Assembly (NCBI RefSeq): GCF_040115645.1
Contig: NC_089541.1
Location: forward strand, 4,030,001-4,094,000
DNA: 64,000 nt
Origin: Euwallacea fornicatus
Lineage: Eukaryota; Arthropoda; Insecta; Coleoptera; Curculionidae
Direction: 5' to 3'
Below, piece after piece: positions 49,311 to 60,146 of this stretch. The stretch's first letter is position 1, and every line of letters begins with the position of its first letter. A program made the translations under genes and the position numbers. The notes under the pieces were generated by a model that saw only the letters and a program-made list of their open reading frames with translations, ran no database searches and was not told where the DNA came from.

Positions 49311-49760
49311 ACAGGGTATCCATTTAACGGCCTCTCCGACTCATGAGTTTATTTGTGATTTCTTAAAAAAAAAATCAGTTATGGAGATGTATATGAGGAT
49401 AATGAAGAAAAATTTTTAATGAGTGAAAACCTTACAGGGTATCCCAAAAAAATGGGGCGTCATTAAGTCTCATTTTTGAAATGGTGGACCCACTGCGTTT
49501 TTTCCACGTGATAGAATCCTCTTCTGTTCCTGCGTTAGTTCCTAGATTTGTTTTTTAGTCTGAGATACAGTGACTCAAAGTTTTTACTTTTTAAATTAAA
49601 TTTTAGATATTTTCACATACATATTGCCTGTTAAAAAAAAATTCATACCGCAGTTAGCTTAAGTCAGATTTTGATCATTTTTAATTAAATCACAAATAAA
49701 CCCATAGATTGTTCGGGGGGCTGCTGAACATCATTTACAGGACAATCCTTATTTGGGGAT
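49311..49760. mobile_element. Decayed short inverted-repeat element(s)
   Basis: GAGTTTATTTGTGATTT (about 49345) has its inverted partner AAATCACAAATAAACCCA at 49688-49705; outward of these, GGCCTCTCCGACT and the complement of GTTCGGGGGGC also pair loosely. A TACAGGGTATCC terminus occurs twice in direct orientation (about 49311 and 49436), so two overlapping elements may be present. No coding sequence was found. Confidence 0.55.
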
Positions 49761-50520
49761 AAATAGTACGAAAATCTAACCAGGTCAGCATATCACCTAA
49801 AAAAGTGGCGACGTTCATAGGCGTTACATAGGGTACATTACACTGTCATTGATATTTTATATAACTTAAATCACTAAGACAACAAACATTGTTAGTATGT
49901 CGGACGTCTAGGCGAACCCTAGATATGGGACATCGGTTTTTATTTTTTTGCGCCTACATGGATTATCCAAATGAAAAACTTTTACTTACATGATTATAGT
50001 ATTCCAGACGGTTTTGACTCAAAACGCCTCCAAGTTTCAAAAATTTAAACGTCCCGCGTAACCGTTTGAAACCAAAATTGGCCCGAGTGAAGATCATAAT
50101 TAAACAAATACAAAATCGCCAACGGCATAAACGTAAAAAAAAAAACGTTACCAAATGAATTTTTTCTTTTTTTATTAAATTCTTATTTAAGTGCAACAAA
50201 GAAAAAGTAAAAACAAGGCAATTAAATGACTACCTACGTATTAAAGCATAACCAAACGAGTAACTGAAAAACAAAAAACTTTAAAATTGTTTGCAAAAAC
50301 GTTTAAAGCAATTTCTTGAACAAACCACCGACCAATCGTGTCCTCGAACGACTGCGCAGGACATTCAAATTTTTGAAATTTGGAAATGTTTTGAGACAAA
50401 ATGGTTTTAATTAGAAAATAGAAAAAAATGTGAAATGATGGCCCGTCTTGAGTACTATGACTTTCATCTAAAAGTTTTTCAATTGGATAATTCGTCTAGG
50501 CGCAAAAAAATATTTTCCAT

Positions 50521-50565
50521 GTTAATCTCCTGTGTCCAAAATTCACCTGGACACAGGAGATTAAC
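50521..50565. repeat. Perfect 17-bp stem hairpin, 11-base loop
   Basis: GTTAATCTCCTGTGTCC, loop AAAATTCACCT, then the exact complement GGACACAGGAGATTAAC. A 17-bp perfect stem in a region where most repeats are diverged suggests a recent origin or selection. It is inside an unremarkable AT-rich stretch with no gene assigned. Confidence 0.8.
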
Positions 50566-51749
50566 GGAATAAAGGAACATTATATCAAAATACTTACGCC
50601 GTTCTTTAATTAAACTTAATATCTGACATCTTTTAAAATCGTAACTAAAACCCACATTCAAAAAGCCTTAATGCTTTAGTTGTTCTCCGAGCGTGAAAAT
50701 TATTGTTTCAAAATTCAAGGAAGTTTGTTATGTAATTACGCATATGCGCAAAATAAAAATAATCGATGTATTTGCGTAAATGGTTTATGAAATATATCAC
50801 AGTTTGGCAGTAAAAATTCGACTTTCCAAGGTGTTGCAAACACCTGTCTTTCAGCGGGCATTAATCGCCCAATTCAGCTCGTCAGCTGAGTTTATTAAAA
50901 CTACCCAGTTATAAATGACGTTATTTCGTCTCGTTTAGAAAATCAAAAAAAATATTACATGTTCAATAGTTTTGTATTTTGAGACCCAGACACCAAACAC
51001 TTATTGTCCGGAATATATGATAATCCTTCATATACCTACTCATTTTATATCTCTCCTAATTTTTGCTTAAATTGTTGCAGTTTTTTATATCTACTCAGAA
51101 TGTAACAATTTTTCACAATAAAACGGTTTAATGTCTCTTCCTCGAACTATTAAATCGTTCATAAAAATCGAAACGATCCTCAGAGCATAAACATTTTTAT
51201 GTAAAGCTCATTTTCCCTACATTATAACTAAGGAAGAGACGTGAAATTGTAAAATTACTTTTTTTGATGTTTGTAAATGTTCTTCAGGTCAACATCGTAA
51301 TTCTCGAAAATAAAACGTAAATCACAAAGGACGTGTAAATTGTCAAAACAAAGAATTCGCTTGCTATATGGTTGATTTATTTTGCGCTGTTCGCGTGATG
51401 TAAATTTAATGTTTAGTTATTTATTATTTGAAGATCGTAATACATACAGGCAGGAATTAAATTGGAATTATCTTTTGTCTAAAGTAACGAGATTATTTTG
51501 AATGGTGGCCAAATATTCGCATATACATAAAACACTGTTAATAGCTTTTGTTTATATAACTGTTCAAACATTGAAAGGATAGAAGCAATAACAATCGTAA
51601 TAACCATTTTGTATTGTTTTGTTATTGATTGGAATGTGCCAAAAAGGGTTGAAACATTACACATATTTTAATTCGCAATGCAATTTAAAAATATTTAACT
51701 GGCACTGCTACCACAACAAAGAGGCCTATTATCTAATTGTTCGTTGACC

Positions 51750-51779
51750 AAATGGCGAATGTAAATTAATTCGCCATTT
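51750..51779. repeat. 11-bp stem hairpin
   Basis: AAATGGCGAAT, loop GTAAATTA, ATTCGCCATTT. It lies about 500 bases upstream of the first located WBP4 exon. The AAT/GTAAAT inside it could also be the donor of the missing WBP4 first exon (exon end at 51760), which would supply the AT of the start codon. Confidence 0.45.
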
Positions 51780-52262
51780 TGAAACAGTTCCGAAATGAGT
51801 GGGAATCGAAACTAAATGAGAACATCCGCAATGCTCCTGATTTAATCCCGCGGAAAATTTACACTAATTTGGACAATACTCACCATACCTAATGGTTTAT
51901 AAAGTTACCACATAGAACGATAAAATTTTATTGATACGTTATCGCATTCTACATAAATAAATGCCCTAGTTGAAATTTGTCTGCAAAATCACTGTAGGCT
52001 TAATTTAACAACTACAGGTACGAAGTTGAAAATACAGTTTCATGTCTTTCCATTTTGCCGGAAAACGGCAAAACTTTTAAAACAGACATGAGTGACTCAT
52101 AAATTATTTTAAAACATTCTCTACATTTTCCAACGTTCACCCTTTTGGTGCATGTCTGATTTTACCAAAGAAAATTGAAAAATTTTATTGTAAATCTGCA
52201 ACATGCAAAGAATCAAATATGCAAAATTAATTTCCTAATAATTCATCTTAATCATGTTTCAG

Positions 52263-53714
52263 GGCTGATTACTGGAAATCTCAGGATCGTAAATACTGCG
52301 ATTTTTGCAAATGCTGGATAACCGACAACAAAGCTGTAAGTAACTGCAGTACCTATAAGTCTTGACTAACTTCAATGACTAATTGACAAAAAAAACTTCT
52401 AGAGTCGAGATTTCCACGAAAATGGCAGGAGACACAAAGAAAATGTTAAAAAGCGGCTCAAAAACATTATCAGGGATAGTGCTAAAACTCAGAAAGAGAC
52501 ACAAAAGGTATCATCCAAATCCGTAACATATTGTCCATGACACTTATTTAATGCACCATTTCAAAGGTCGATGTGTCAATTCGGGCAATGGAAGCAGCCG
52601 CATTGGAAGCCTACAGAAAAGACGTTGAAAGTAATTCTTCAGCCGATTTAACTTCAATCGCCATGAACAAAAAGCTAAAGGATGGCAACTTGGAAATAGC
52701 CAGTGGCAATAGCAACAAAGTATGGCGCGAAATGGTGGCCACAGGTGGAAAAAGTTACTATTGGAACACCATCACCAATGGTAAAATTGGATAGTTTCAG
52801 CACTGTCATTTTACAACTAATAATAATTTTTCAGAGACTACCTGGAGCCCTCCGGCAATAGGATTTTTTTCAGTCTTGGATCAAAAGGCTGAGAAAAACA
52901 AGGCCATTGCCAAGCAGTATAGAGAAGTTGAGAGATACAATAGAAGAGAAGACATGTTAAGGTTCGTGTTCATGTTATTATTTCATTAGTTATTTTGTGA
53001 AGTATATAGGCGTTTATTGAGATTGCCTTAAGCTCGTCAAGCGGCAGTAATACATGGCCCATATTGAGGGAGCTTTTGATGAAGACAAGGTCTGGGCTGT
53101 TGTAATATTGCCTTAGCCTTACGGCTGCATTTCACAAATATTTTTATAATTTAGTCTTTTTATTGTTATATATTTAAATACTATTAAGTAATATTTGTTC
53201 GCTCGGGTTAGAAAGCATTGATGAAAATGATACATGTGTTGCTGCACAAATTAGTATAAATTATAATTTTATAGAAAACAAGACAAAGAGCAAGAGGAGG
53301 CGGAAGAGCGGGCCCGATTAGCTCGAGAAAAACTCAAAGAAAGAAGAGTTCAAGACGAAATCCCTGAACCCGTTTACGGTCCTATAATAGACCCTGGGAG
53401 AAATGATCCCTACGGAAAGTGGTATACTGTTCCAGAAAGGTATGAGTTTTATGACATATACATATTTAAATGTCGTCTAAATGCTCAAAATTTTTTTTAT
53501 TTCTCTTAGCACTGCAGCGGAAATAGATTATCAGCTTCCCGCACAAGAATATTTTGAATGTCCCATTGTAGTCGAACCGGAACCCACAGTTAAAGAATTC
53601 AAGGAAAAAACTGTTGAAAATATAGATGCTTCAGAAGGGGAAAGCAGCTTTAAGAAGCGCAAATTGAGTTCGATGACGAAAAAAAATATGAGGCAGAGAT
53701 TAGACGTAGATTAA
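52263..53714 (+). CDS. WBP4: WW domain-binding protein 4 (FBP21), spliceosome factor
   Basis: Early spliceosome protein. Exons: 52263-52335, 52403-52507, 52567-52780, 52835-52961, 53275-53439, 53510-53714; all joins keep frame and use GT-AG. The first located exon begins with G before GCT GAT TAC TGG, so the start ATG is split: an upstream exon ending in AT is required and was not found. With it the protein would be 296 aa. N-terminus ADYWKSQDRKYCDFC; matrin/U1C-type zinc finger C13-x2-C16-x13-H30-x5-H36. A WW domain at about 112-138 has its Trp residues in KVWREM and ETTWSPP. Then comes a charged coiled stretch (EEAEERARLAREKLKERR), VYGPIIDPGRNDPYGKW, and a basic C-terminus. Only one WW domain is seen where human WBP4 has two. 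Confidence 0.92.
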
Positions 53715-53782
53715 TTAAAATAAAAACTTATTTAATTTTTTTTATATTATTTTTGGTTGTTTAGTTGACTTTTCCATTCAAG

Positions 53783-53956
53783 ATGGCAGAAACGTTTATA
53801 ATAGATGTCCCTTATGAATTCATAGTTTTATCATCCATGTTGTGGGACTTAATAAATATTCTGTGTAGTAGTCGGAGACCGATCACAGAAATTTTCTATG
53901 ATTACATAACAAAATTTACAGAGGACACAGTAAAAACAGCAAGAGAGTGGAGTTGA
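53783..53956 (+). CDS. Small open frame between WBP4 and PEX7 (57 codons)
   Basis: ATG at 53783 in a good context (TTCAAGATGG) opens MAETFIIDVPYEF, then DLINILCSSRRPITEIFYDY and TKFTEDTVKTAREWS, with a stop at 53954-53956. It lies 69 bases after the WBP4 stop and 326 before the PEX7 start. It could be a short real protein, an upstream ORF in the PEX7 leader, or chance. The composition is protein-like; no family was recognised. Confidence 0.35.
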   Translation: MAETFIIDVPYEFIVLSSMLWDLINILCSSRRPITEIFYDYITKFTEDTVKTAREWS

Positions 53957-54281
53957 GCAATTCCTGCAAATAGCAGGGTATTGAAACTTATTCAAATTCT
54001 TTAATAGCTAAGGTGGAACAAACCATTACCCAGTCTTACTGAAGTCCTTGTCTATTCCAAAAATTAAATATTCAATGTGCGTTATGTTGTTTTATCAAAA
54101 GTACAAAGAACCCAAATAATTGTGCCGCATTACGCATCAAACGATTCAATTAGTAAATAACCTTGTAGCGTGGGTTCAAGGTTCCATGATACTTATAATA
54201 AATGATATCGGTTCAATTCAATTACTTGGCTTTGCTATTGAAAATGTATTAGTTGAAATAAATTTCAACAATAAGGAGGTG

Positions 54282-55223
54282 ATGTCTGTATTTTTCACTA
54301 AAAATAAAAAGCCTTTTAGTGTGCAATTTTCGCCTTTAAACCCATCGTTACTTGCCCTAACTACAAATGCAGAGAATGGAATTTTCGGAAGCGGAACATT
54401 ATTTACTCTCAATATAACCCCATATGGAAAAATCCAAGAGATAACAGCAAACAACTGGCCGAACGCTTTGTTTGACGTACGATGGTCTCCTTCTTCCAAG
54501 TTAATTTTAACTTCATCTGGAGATGGAGCATTACAGTTATGGAGTTTAACTGAAAGCAGGCTTCAATCAAGTTTCTCTGCTCATAACCTGGAAGTTTCAA
54601 GTGTTGACTGGAAAATTGAATCTATAATATTAAGTGCCTCATGGGATTGTACTTTAAAAATATGGAATTCAGAAACATGTCAATGTATACTAGGTTTTGA
54701 TGGACATTCAGATGCAATACATGAAGCTCAATTCTCCCCAAAAATAACAAATCTGATTTCTTCAGTATCATCAGATGGAACATTAAAACTATGGAGCATG
54801 AATACTAAAAAACATTTAGTAACTATTAAGGTACATGACGCGGAAGTTTTAAGCACTGATTGGAATTTACAGCAAGAACACATTTTAGTAACTAGTGCAA
54901 GTGATGGTTTAATAAGGTGTTGGGACATACGCAATTATCTCCAACCATTATTTCAACTTAAAGGAAGTGAAAGACCAGTGGGAAAAATTAGATTTTCGCC
55001 TCACTTCACTAACATCACTGCCTCAGCCTCTTTTGATTGTTCGATACAAATAAGTGATATAAGATTAGGGAAAAAATTAGAAGTTTTTAGGCATCATACC
55101 GGATTGGTGCCGGACATTGATTGGTGCAGGCATGAATTGGGTTACTTAGTAGATTGTAGTTGGGACTGTTCAGTGATGGTATTTAAGTTAAATATGAATA
55201 CAATAATGACAAATAAAATTTAA
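54282..55223 (+). CDS. PEX7: Peroxin-7, PTS2 import receptor
   Basis: Cytosolic WD40 receptor that binds PTS2 signals and carries cargo to the peroxisome. A single open frame of 313 aa (human 323) without introns. It begins MSVFFTKNKKPFSVQFSPLN, with GIFGSGTLFTLNI and WPNALFDVRWSP at the family positions, then successive WD repeats: SSGDGALQLWSL, SASWDCTLKIWN, SVSSDGTLKLWSM, SASDGLIRCWDIR, SASFDCSIQISD, ending VDCSWDCSVMVFKL. The frame is open upstream to 54120, with one earlier ATG near 54186, but homologues begin close to 54282. The poly(A) signal AATAAA (55212-55217) lies inside the last codons. Confidence 0.95.
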   Translation: MSVFFTKNKKPFSVQFSPLNPSLLALTTNAENGIFGSGTLFTLNITPYGKIQEITANNWPNALFDVRWSPSSKLILTSSGDGALQLWSLTESRLQSSFSAHNLEVSSVDWKIESIILSASWDCTLKIWNSETCQCILGFDGHSDAIHEAQFSPKITNLISSVSSDGTLKLWSMNTKKHLVTIKVHDAEVLSTDWNLQQEHILVTSASDGLIRCWDIRNYLQPLFQLKGSERPVGKIRFSPHFTNITASASFDCSIQISDIRLGKKLEVFRHHTGLVPDIDWCRHELGYLVDCSWDCSVMVFKLNMNTIMTNKI

Positions 55224-55249
55224 TCTTAGAGTAATCTTTCTATTTTATT
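55212..55249. terminator. Convergent poly(A) signals of PEX7 and ACTMAP
   Basis: Plus strand AATAAA at 55212-55217, within the final PEX7 codons. Minus strand AATAAA at 55249-55244, directly after the ACTMAP stop codon. The two genes converge with only 26 bases between stop codons, so their 3' UTRs must overlap. Confidence 0.75.
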
Positions 55250-56235
55250 TTAATGAGTGTCACAAATTAAAACACTTTGCCTGTTCAAACCGAGAGCTCC
55301 AGCAATACCACCCTCAGGCAACTTATATTTTAAATCTTGCAGCTTTCTATCTGGAGAAAATTCAAATAGCTGTAAATTACTCTGAGCTAGATCTTTGAGG
55401 TTCCAAATTGCAACGTTTTTAGCTTTCCCATGCCTGGCAATGACAAAAACATCATCTTGGGTCTGAATTACACCTGACACAACACACCAATGTGCTTTAT
55501 GTCCTCCATGCAGTCCTGGTGAATTGTCCTTATTGGTGTCATACCTGATAATCATTAAGTGTTAATTTCATACATGCTGTATAGTTTAAGAGTCGACAAG
55601 ACCAGTATTCTAACTGACAATTGGTAACCTTTTCAAGAAAAAAAATTATTTAATTATAGAACTCTTGGCATGCTTCAATTGGAAAAGGAGGGATTCAATG
55701 GATCTGCCAAAATAGAAAATTCTCTTAATTTAAACTTTATGCAAATTGCTAGGTATTGAAGGATGAACACCAGTTACAGTCTTTATTTTGTAAAAGAACA
55801 TAGGGGGATTATAATATTTTCTCATGATTTCTTATTTTCAATTGTATATTTACTAAAAGGATACGGTATTAACAACTTCCCTTTGTTCAATAAGACATCC
55901 ACAATTTCCTGACTCTCTAAATTACCATTATAAATTTTTATGTCCTTGTCTCTAATAAACTCTTTTGCTAATGAATACATAAAATTGGTGCTGAAAATTT
56001 CTCCATTATGGCTAAATCCCATGTTTTGGGCATATTTAAAAATTGTGTCTACTAGTTCTTTAGAAGGTTGGTCCATTAAAATGGCTAATGCAACTAGGCC
56101 ACATTGTGGACCGTTTTGTAAGTATCCCAATAAAGGAGTATACTGCCACTTCAGAGGATTAACCAGGTCTGTTCGACTAAATAGAGTGCATATTTTGTGA
56201 AGATCAGGATAAGGGAGAGCCCATGTAAAATCCAT
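55250..56235 (-). CDS. ACTMAP: Actin maturation protease (ACTMAP, C19orf54 homologue)
   Basis: Cysteine protease that trims the N-terminus of actin after its acetylation. Two exons on the minus strand, 55865-56235 and 55250-55544, join in phase 2 to give 221 aa. The donor is GTATCC at 55864, chosen because it restores LLIP followed by YDTNKDN as in the family; continuing past it leads to a stop within 13 codons. Catalytic Cys45 lies in NGPQCGLVALAI and His142 in HKAHWCVVSG; also AQNMGFSHNGEIFS and VIARHGKAKNVAIWNL. It lacks the Pro-rich N-terminal extension of mammalian proteins. Confidence 0.92.
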
Positions 56236-57334
56236 AATAATAGTAATAACACATAAATTAAAAATACGAAAAGAACAATTTATAAAAAATTAGATGAAAT
56301 CGAGAACATTTTTAACGTTGGGAGGACTTGCACCATTTTAAATAAGGATTTGCAACAATAATAAAACCTAACCACAAAAATAGAGAATAAAAAGTGTAAT
56401 TGGTAACTGCTTTACAACACTGCATCCTAGTGCGTTCTGATAGTGCGCGTCTTATGGTATGAAACTGCATTAATGCATTTTCAATAGTTTCTATTTCACC
56501 ATTGATTCAATAGCATAGGTAATCTTTCGGCAACCAAAAAACTGATGCAGGAAAACCATTTTTTCAGACCTGCCACTAGGTATTTATAATCATATAAGCA
56601 AATCAGATTTGATAGCCTGAATGACAATAAACCTCTGAAATTATAGAATTTCGATTAAAGCTTCCTAAAGAAAAGCTTGTAAAATACTTGTAAGGCCGTG
56701 CAGGAATTAGATGACAAATTTGTAGCAAAGAAAATGCTACAAATCGTAAATTTCCGCGCGCATTCAACACCTTCAGATTTCAATACCGCTCATGAAACTT
56801 AAAATCTTTCTATCTATCTAAAGATGCTATTAATACAGAAGCATCGCTGTTTGCCGTGAGACAAACTGTACCAGTCTAGAAAATCGGGTGAAGCTTCAGT
56901 AGGACAAAGCGATATTTTATAGTTTTTACTTGATAAACAAGAAATACCTGATCACAAAATTAAATGAATTTTTGTCAATTCAAAACAAATTATTAGAATT
57001 ATTGGTATCACCTTGCATATATTACAGCAATAAAGTCATGACAACAAAGAACGTGTATCTTCGTTATGATAAGTCTTCCTAAAACGATTAAATTCAATTG
57101 AACGTGCCAAGGGAACTTCTGAAAACTGAAGCTGCTGAGGAACTTGGTGTGACCAAAGATAGATTTACGGTAGTTTATTTTTAATGTTTTTTGTGAGATG
57201 AATGTTATTAGGGAGCTATTCTGTTTAATTTATGGATATTACTGTTTTGTTTGATTTTATGAGCTTGGTTGTCCATGTATATTTGTGAAATGATAATAAA
57301 GCAATTTTTTATTAATCAATTGATATATTAAGTT
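56236..57334. other. Intergenic between ACTMAP and AIMP2
   Basis: Contains the ACTMAP promoter side and the AIMP2 3' side. A plus-strand stretch near 56700-57175 has scattered protein-like pieces (ELDDKFVAKKMLQIVNF; LLKTEAAEELGVTKDRF) broken by stops, which may be an old relic of an unrecognised gene. Confidence 0.35.
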
Positions 57335-58980
57335 TTAGGCTAAACTAATACATTGTTGGTACCATTTCGTTAAATTAGCGTTAAGTTCGTTCGATATTCC
57401 ATTCTGCCTAATAGCCGAAAATGCAGCAATATCAGCAATGCTGGCTTGGTCTCGTCCTGCCAGCCATGAAGATTTGCCCAACGATTTGTTTAAAACTTGA
57501 AAAATGTTAGCTCTCTCAGCCTTGGTTTTTGTGCGGGCTAATAGGTAGCATTGATCCAAGAGTGAATCGAGTTCGAGAGAATTTCTGTCAGCGTCGTACG
57601 AAATGTTTGTAATTCCCAATCGTGATAAGTATCGTAAAAGGTTCACCTCTCCAGAGACCAATGTGTGTGCCAGGAGTATTTCAGAGTTTGAGCTGACTGA
57701 ATAGAGAAAATACCAAATTACAATGATGAAGATTGAAATATTATTTAGCAATACAGAAAATAGCACTTTACCCCACAATAACTGCAATAATAGCAGATCA
57801 CTAATTGTGTGTGGTAAAAATACTTTCACACATGTTAAATATTAGTTAATTACCTAACAAGTGCTGAAAATACTCTACTTTATCATATGCTGATTGTAAT
57901 GGAGTAAAGGGAAAGCAATATTTTCAGCTTGCACATATATGGAGTAAAACCACTTTACCATACATCATAGCAAAAATATTTCTTTTAAAAATAAATATGT
58001 ATTTTATGTAAGCATAACTAAATAATAGCAACCTCTAAACTCCTTGTAGGTATACATTTTCCATTAAAAGGTACATTAATTAAGTAAATAAATTACTTAC
58101 TATTCTTCCAAATCAGCTTAATATTGATCACTGGAACTTCTGTTGGTGGTCGAAACTTCTCTAAACTTTCTTTCAGCTGTATTGCAAGATCTGGAAGTAA
58201 GGATATTGATGAGTGTAAATGTGAGGTGACTACCAAAGCTACATCATTGCGCAATAACTGCTGTAACAGCTCCAAGGAATAAGGTGGGGCAGATGGATTG
58301 ACTGTAACAACTAAGCTATCAGGAAAACAGCAAGCCTAAAAACAATATCATCTTATGGAGTTTTGGTTATGAAACTATTTATTGCCACTTACCTTTTTAG
58401 GAGTTTTAAGACTCTGTGTTGTTGCTTTTGAGAATTCAATTGAGGCAGCACCATTCTGAATATTTAACTCTTGTTTCAAACTAAATATCTGCTGTTTTAA
58501 CTGGGCCAGTTGTGCTAAAATCTCCTCTTGTCTAGCTTCTAGTTGAGCCATTCCAGGTACTCCCTGACAGCTCTAGGGTCAAATTCTTAAATAAATATTT
58601 TATTATTTTTCATTTTCATATAAAATTTTATATTATAGATATCCCATAGCACCCTATTGAGTGTTTTTTTCTTTTCAATATTCTGAAACTTTAGAGGTTG
58701 GAGTTGGAATTTTAAATAAGTATAAATGGGGATATTAAGAAAAGTATTGATTTACTAAAGAAAAGAAAAGGCAGTAAATAAATAAATAAAAGATGAAAAA
58801 AACCTTTAAAAACTGTTTAACCTGGTCGAATATGTCCAACTTTTGGGTGGCAGCTGCAACGTGTTGAACAGCTTTTGATTCATGGATGTTACTCAATTGA
58901 TACATGCACTTGGGGATGTCCACAGCAAAATCATGAACAACTAGGGGTTTTAAATGATACATTTTTATGGGAGCCTTCAT
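57335..58980 (-). CDS. AIMP2: AIMP2 (p38/JTV1), scaffold of the multi-tRNA-synthetase complex
   Basis: Non-catalytic scaffold holding aminoacyl-tRNA synthetases together. Exons (minus): 58822-58980, 58393-58563, 58101-58335, 57335-57696; phases agree throughout, giving 308 aa (human 320). N-terminus MYHLKPLVV, then VDIPKCMYQLSNIH, matching the family's MY..KP and P.CMY.L.N.H. Exon 2 is a coiled coil (LEARQEEILAQLAQLKQQIF). Exon 3 has the thioredoxin-fold-like part of the GST module (PPYSLELLQQLL, INIKLIWKN). Exon 4 has the GST C-terminal half (ERANIFQVLNKSLGKSSWLA, GRDQASIADIAAFSAI). The second Met (residue 7) is an alternative start. Confidence 0.93.
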
Positions 58981-59527
58981 AGTGCCTTTAATTATATTTT
59001 TTTAGATTTTTACTTTTACGTGTCAAGTATTCCTAGAGATGACGCGATCCACCAGTTACTTAGTCCAAATTTGTTTTTTTCTTTCGATTCTTTTAAGCGG
59101 GCAACACTGCTCGGCATAAAACATCAGCTGATATGTGTCACATGTGTCAGGATTGCCATTTTCTTTTGAAAAAAATTATGTTACTTTGGGATTTGACCGT
59201 TAAGAATACATGTGCCAAAAATATCGTACATTCACCATTGATTTGAATGAAAAAATTTCGTTAGGTTTACAGAGTTGCATATTTAAATAAGGAAAAATTA
59301 TCTATTAACTTAACTTTACAATTGGCAACACTGCAGGTGTGAGTTAAAGGTGTGCAGATCACAGCTTTAACAAAGAATAAAAATTTCAAATATCTATTGA
59401 TCGTTCGCAATCAAGCGAACGTGAAATATACAGAGGTGTATAAGTTTTCACCGAAACCAAAAATGTCTTATAGTAATAACTCCAAAATAAACCAATTAAA
59501 TCGAAATGAACCCGTAAATTTAAATTT

Positions 59528-59913
59528 TTAATACTCCCAAATACTCCCCAATAAATAAAAAAATTGTGAAGAAAATTGACTTTAGAAAGAAAATTAAATT
59601 CTCTTACCAAATAGAACCTTTTAAATTACCTTGAGTGTGGTAAATCTATTGAAGTCCCGTTTATGGTCCATTGAATTAGTTGAATCCGTTTGAACTGTAA
59701 AAATAAAATGTTGACTGATACACTTATTCATGGCGATAATTTCTCAGTTTGATGTAAACGTAAATATATTACTTTTTTATTTAATGCCACTAGAACTTGG
59801 AAGGGGTCTTTGTACTCAAGGTCCAGAAGCAGGGTCGCTTTTATTTGGATGTTTAAGAAAGGCAAAATGATTGATATTAGCGTCTTCTTTTTGCTTCTTG
59901 TTGAAATCCCCAT
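59528..59913 (-). CDS. Possible small three-exon gene, 85 aa, unrecognised
   Basis: ATG at 59913 opens MGISTRSKKKTLISIILPFL and KATLLLDLEYKDPFQVLVAL in 59773-59913, ending at a GTAATA donor. After a TTTTTACAG acceptor comes FKRIQLIQWTINGTSIDLPH (59630-59694, donor GTAATT), then a CTAAAG acceptor and a 16-codon end (59528-59579). Phases agree and the splice sites are respectable, but the protein matches nothing I know and is short. It could be a non-coding RNA or a chance assembly of sites. Confidence 0.3.
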
Positions 59914-60146
59914 ACTTTTTTCAGGGACTCAATTTTTTCTATTTAATTATAACTACCAATAATTGCTAATTTCTTTTATGTTGCATAATTATCCAATTAT
60001 TCATTAGTTTAAATAGAAAAAATTAACCCTCTTTAGTCGAAAATTTAGATTTGTTAAAAAAAAATCCGCTTTTTTCAAAGTAGTTTTAGTCGTTTTAAAT
60101 AAGGAATTTAAAAATGACATTGCACACATAGCCATTCCAAGATTAA

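Larger units (their letters stand above)
48503..52262. other. Mostly intergenic, contains repeats listed separately
   Basis: Apart from the hairpins and the short inverted-repeat element there is no supported gene. Short minus-strand frames at 49963-50199, 50479-50661 and 51479-51664 have no recognisable features. The right part should contain the promoter and first exon of WBP4. Confidence 0.4.

Noticed and set aside
54218..54934. Minus-strand frames opposite PEX7
   Set aside because: Shadows of the intronless WD40 coding sequence.
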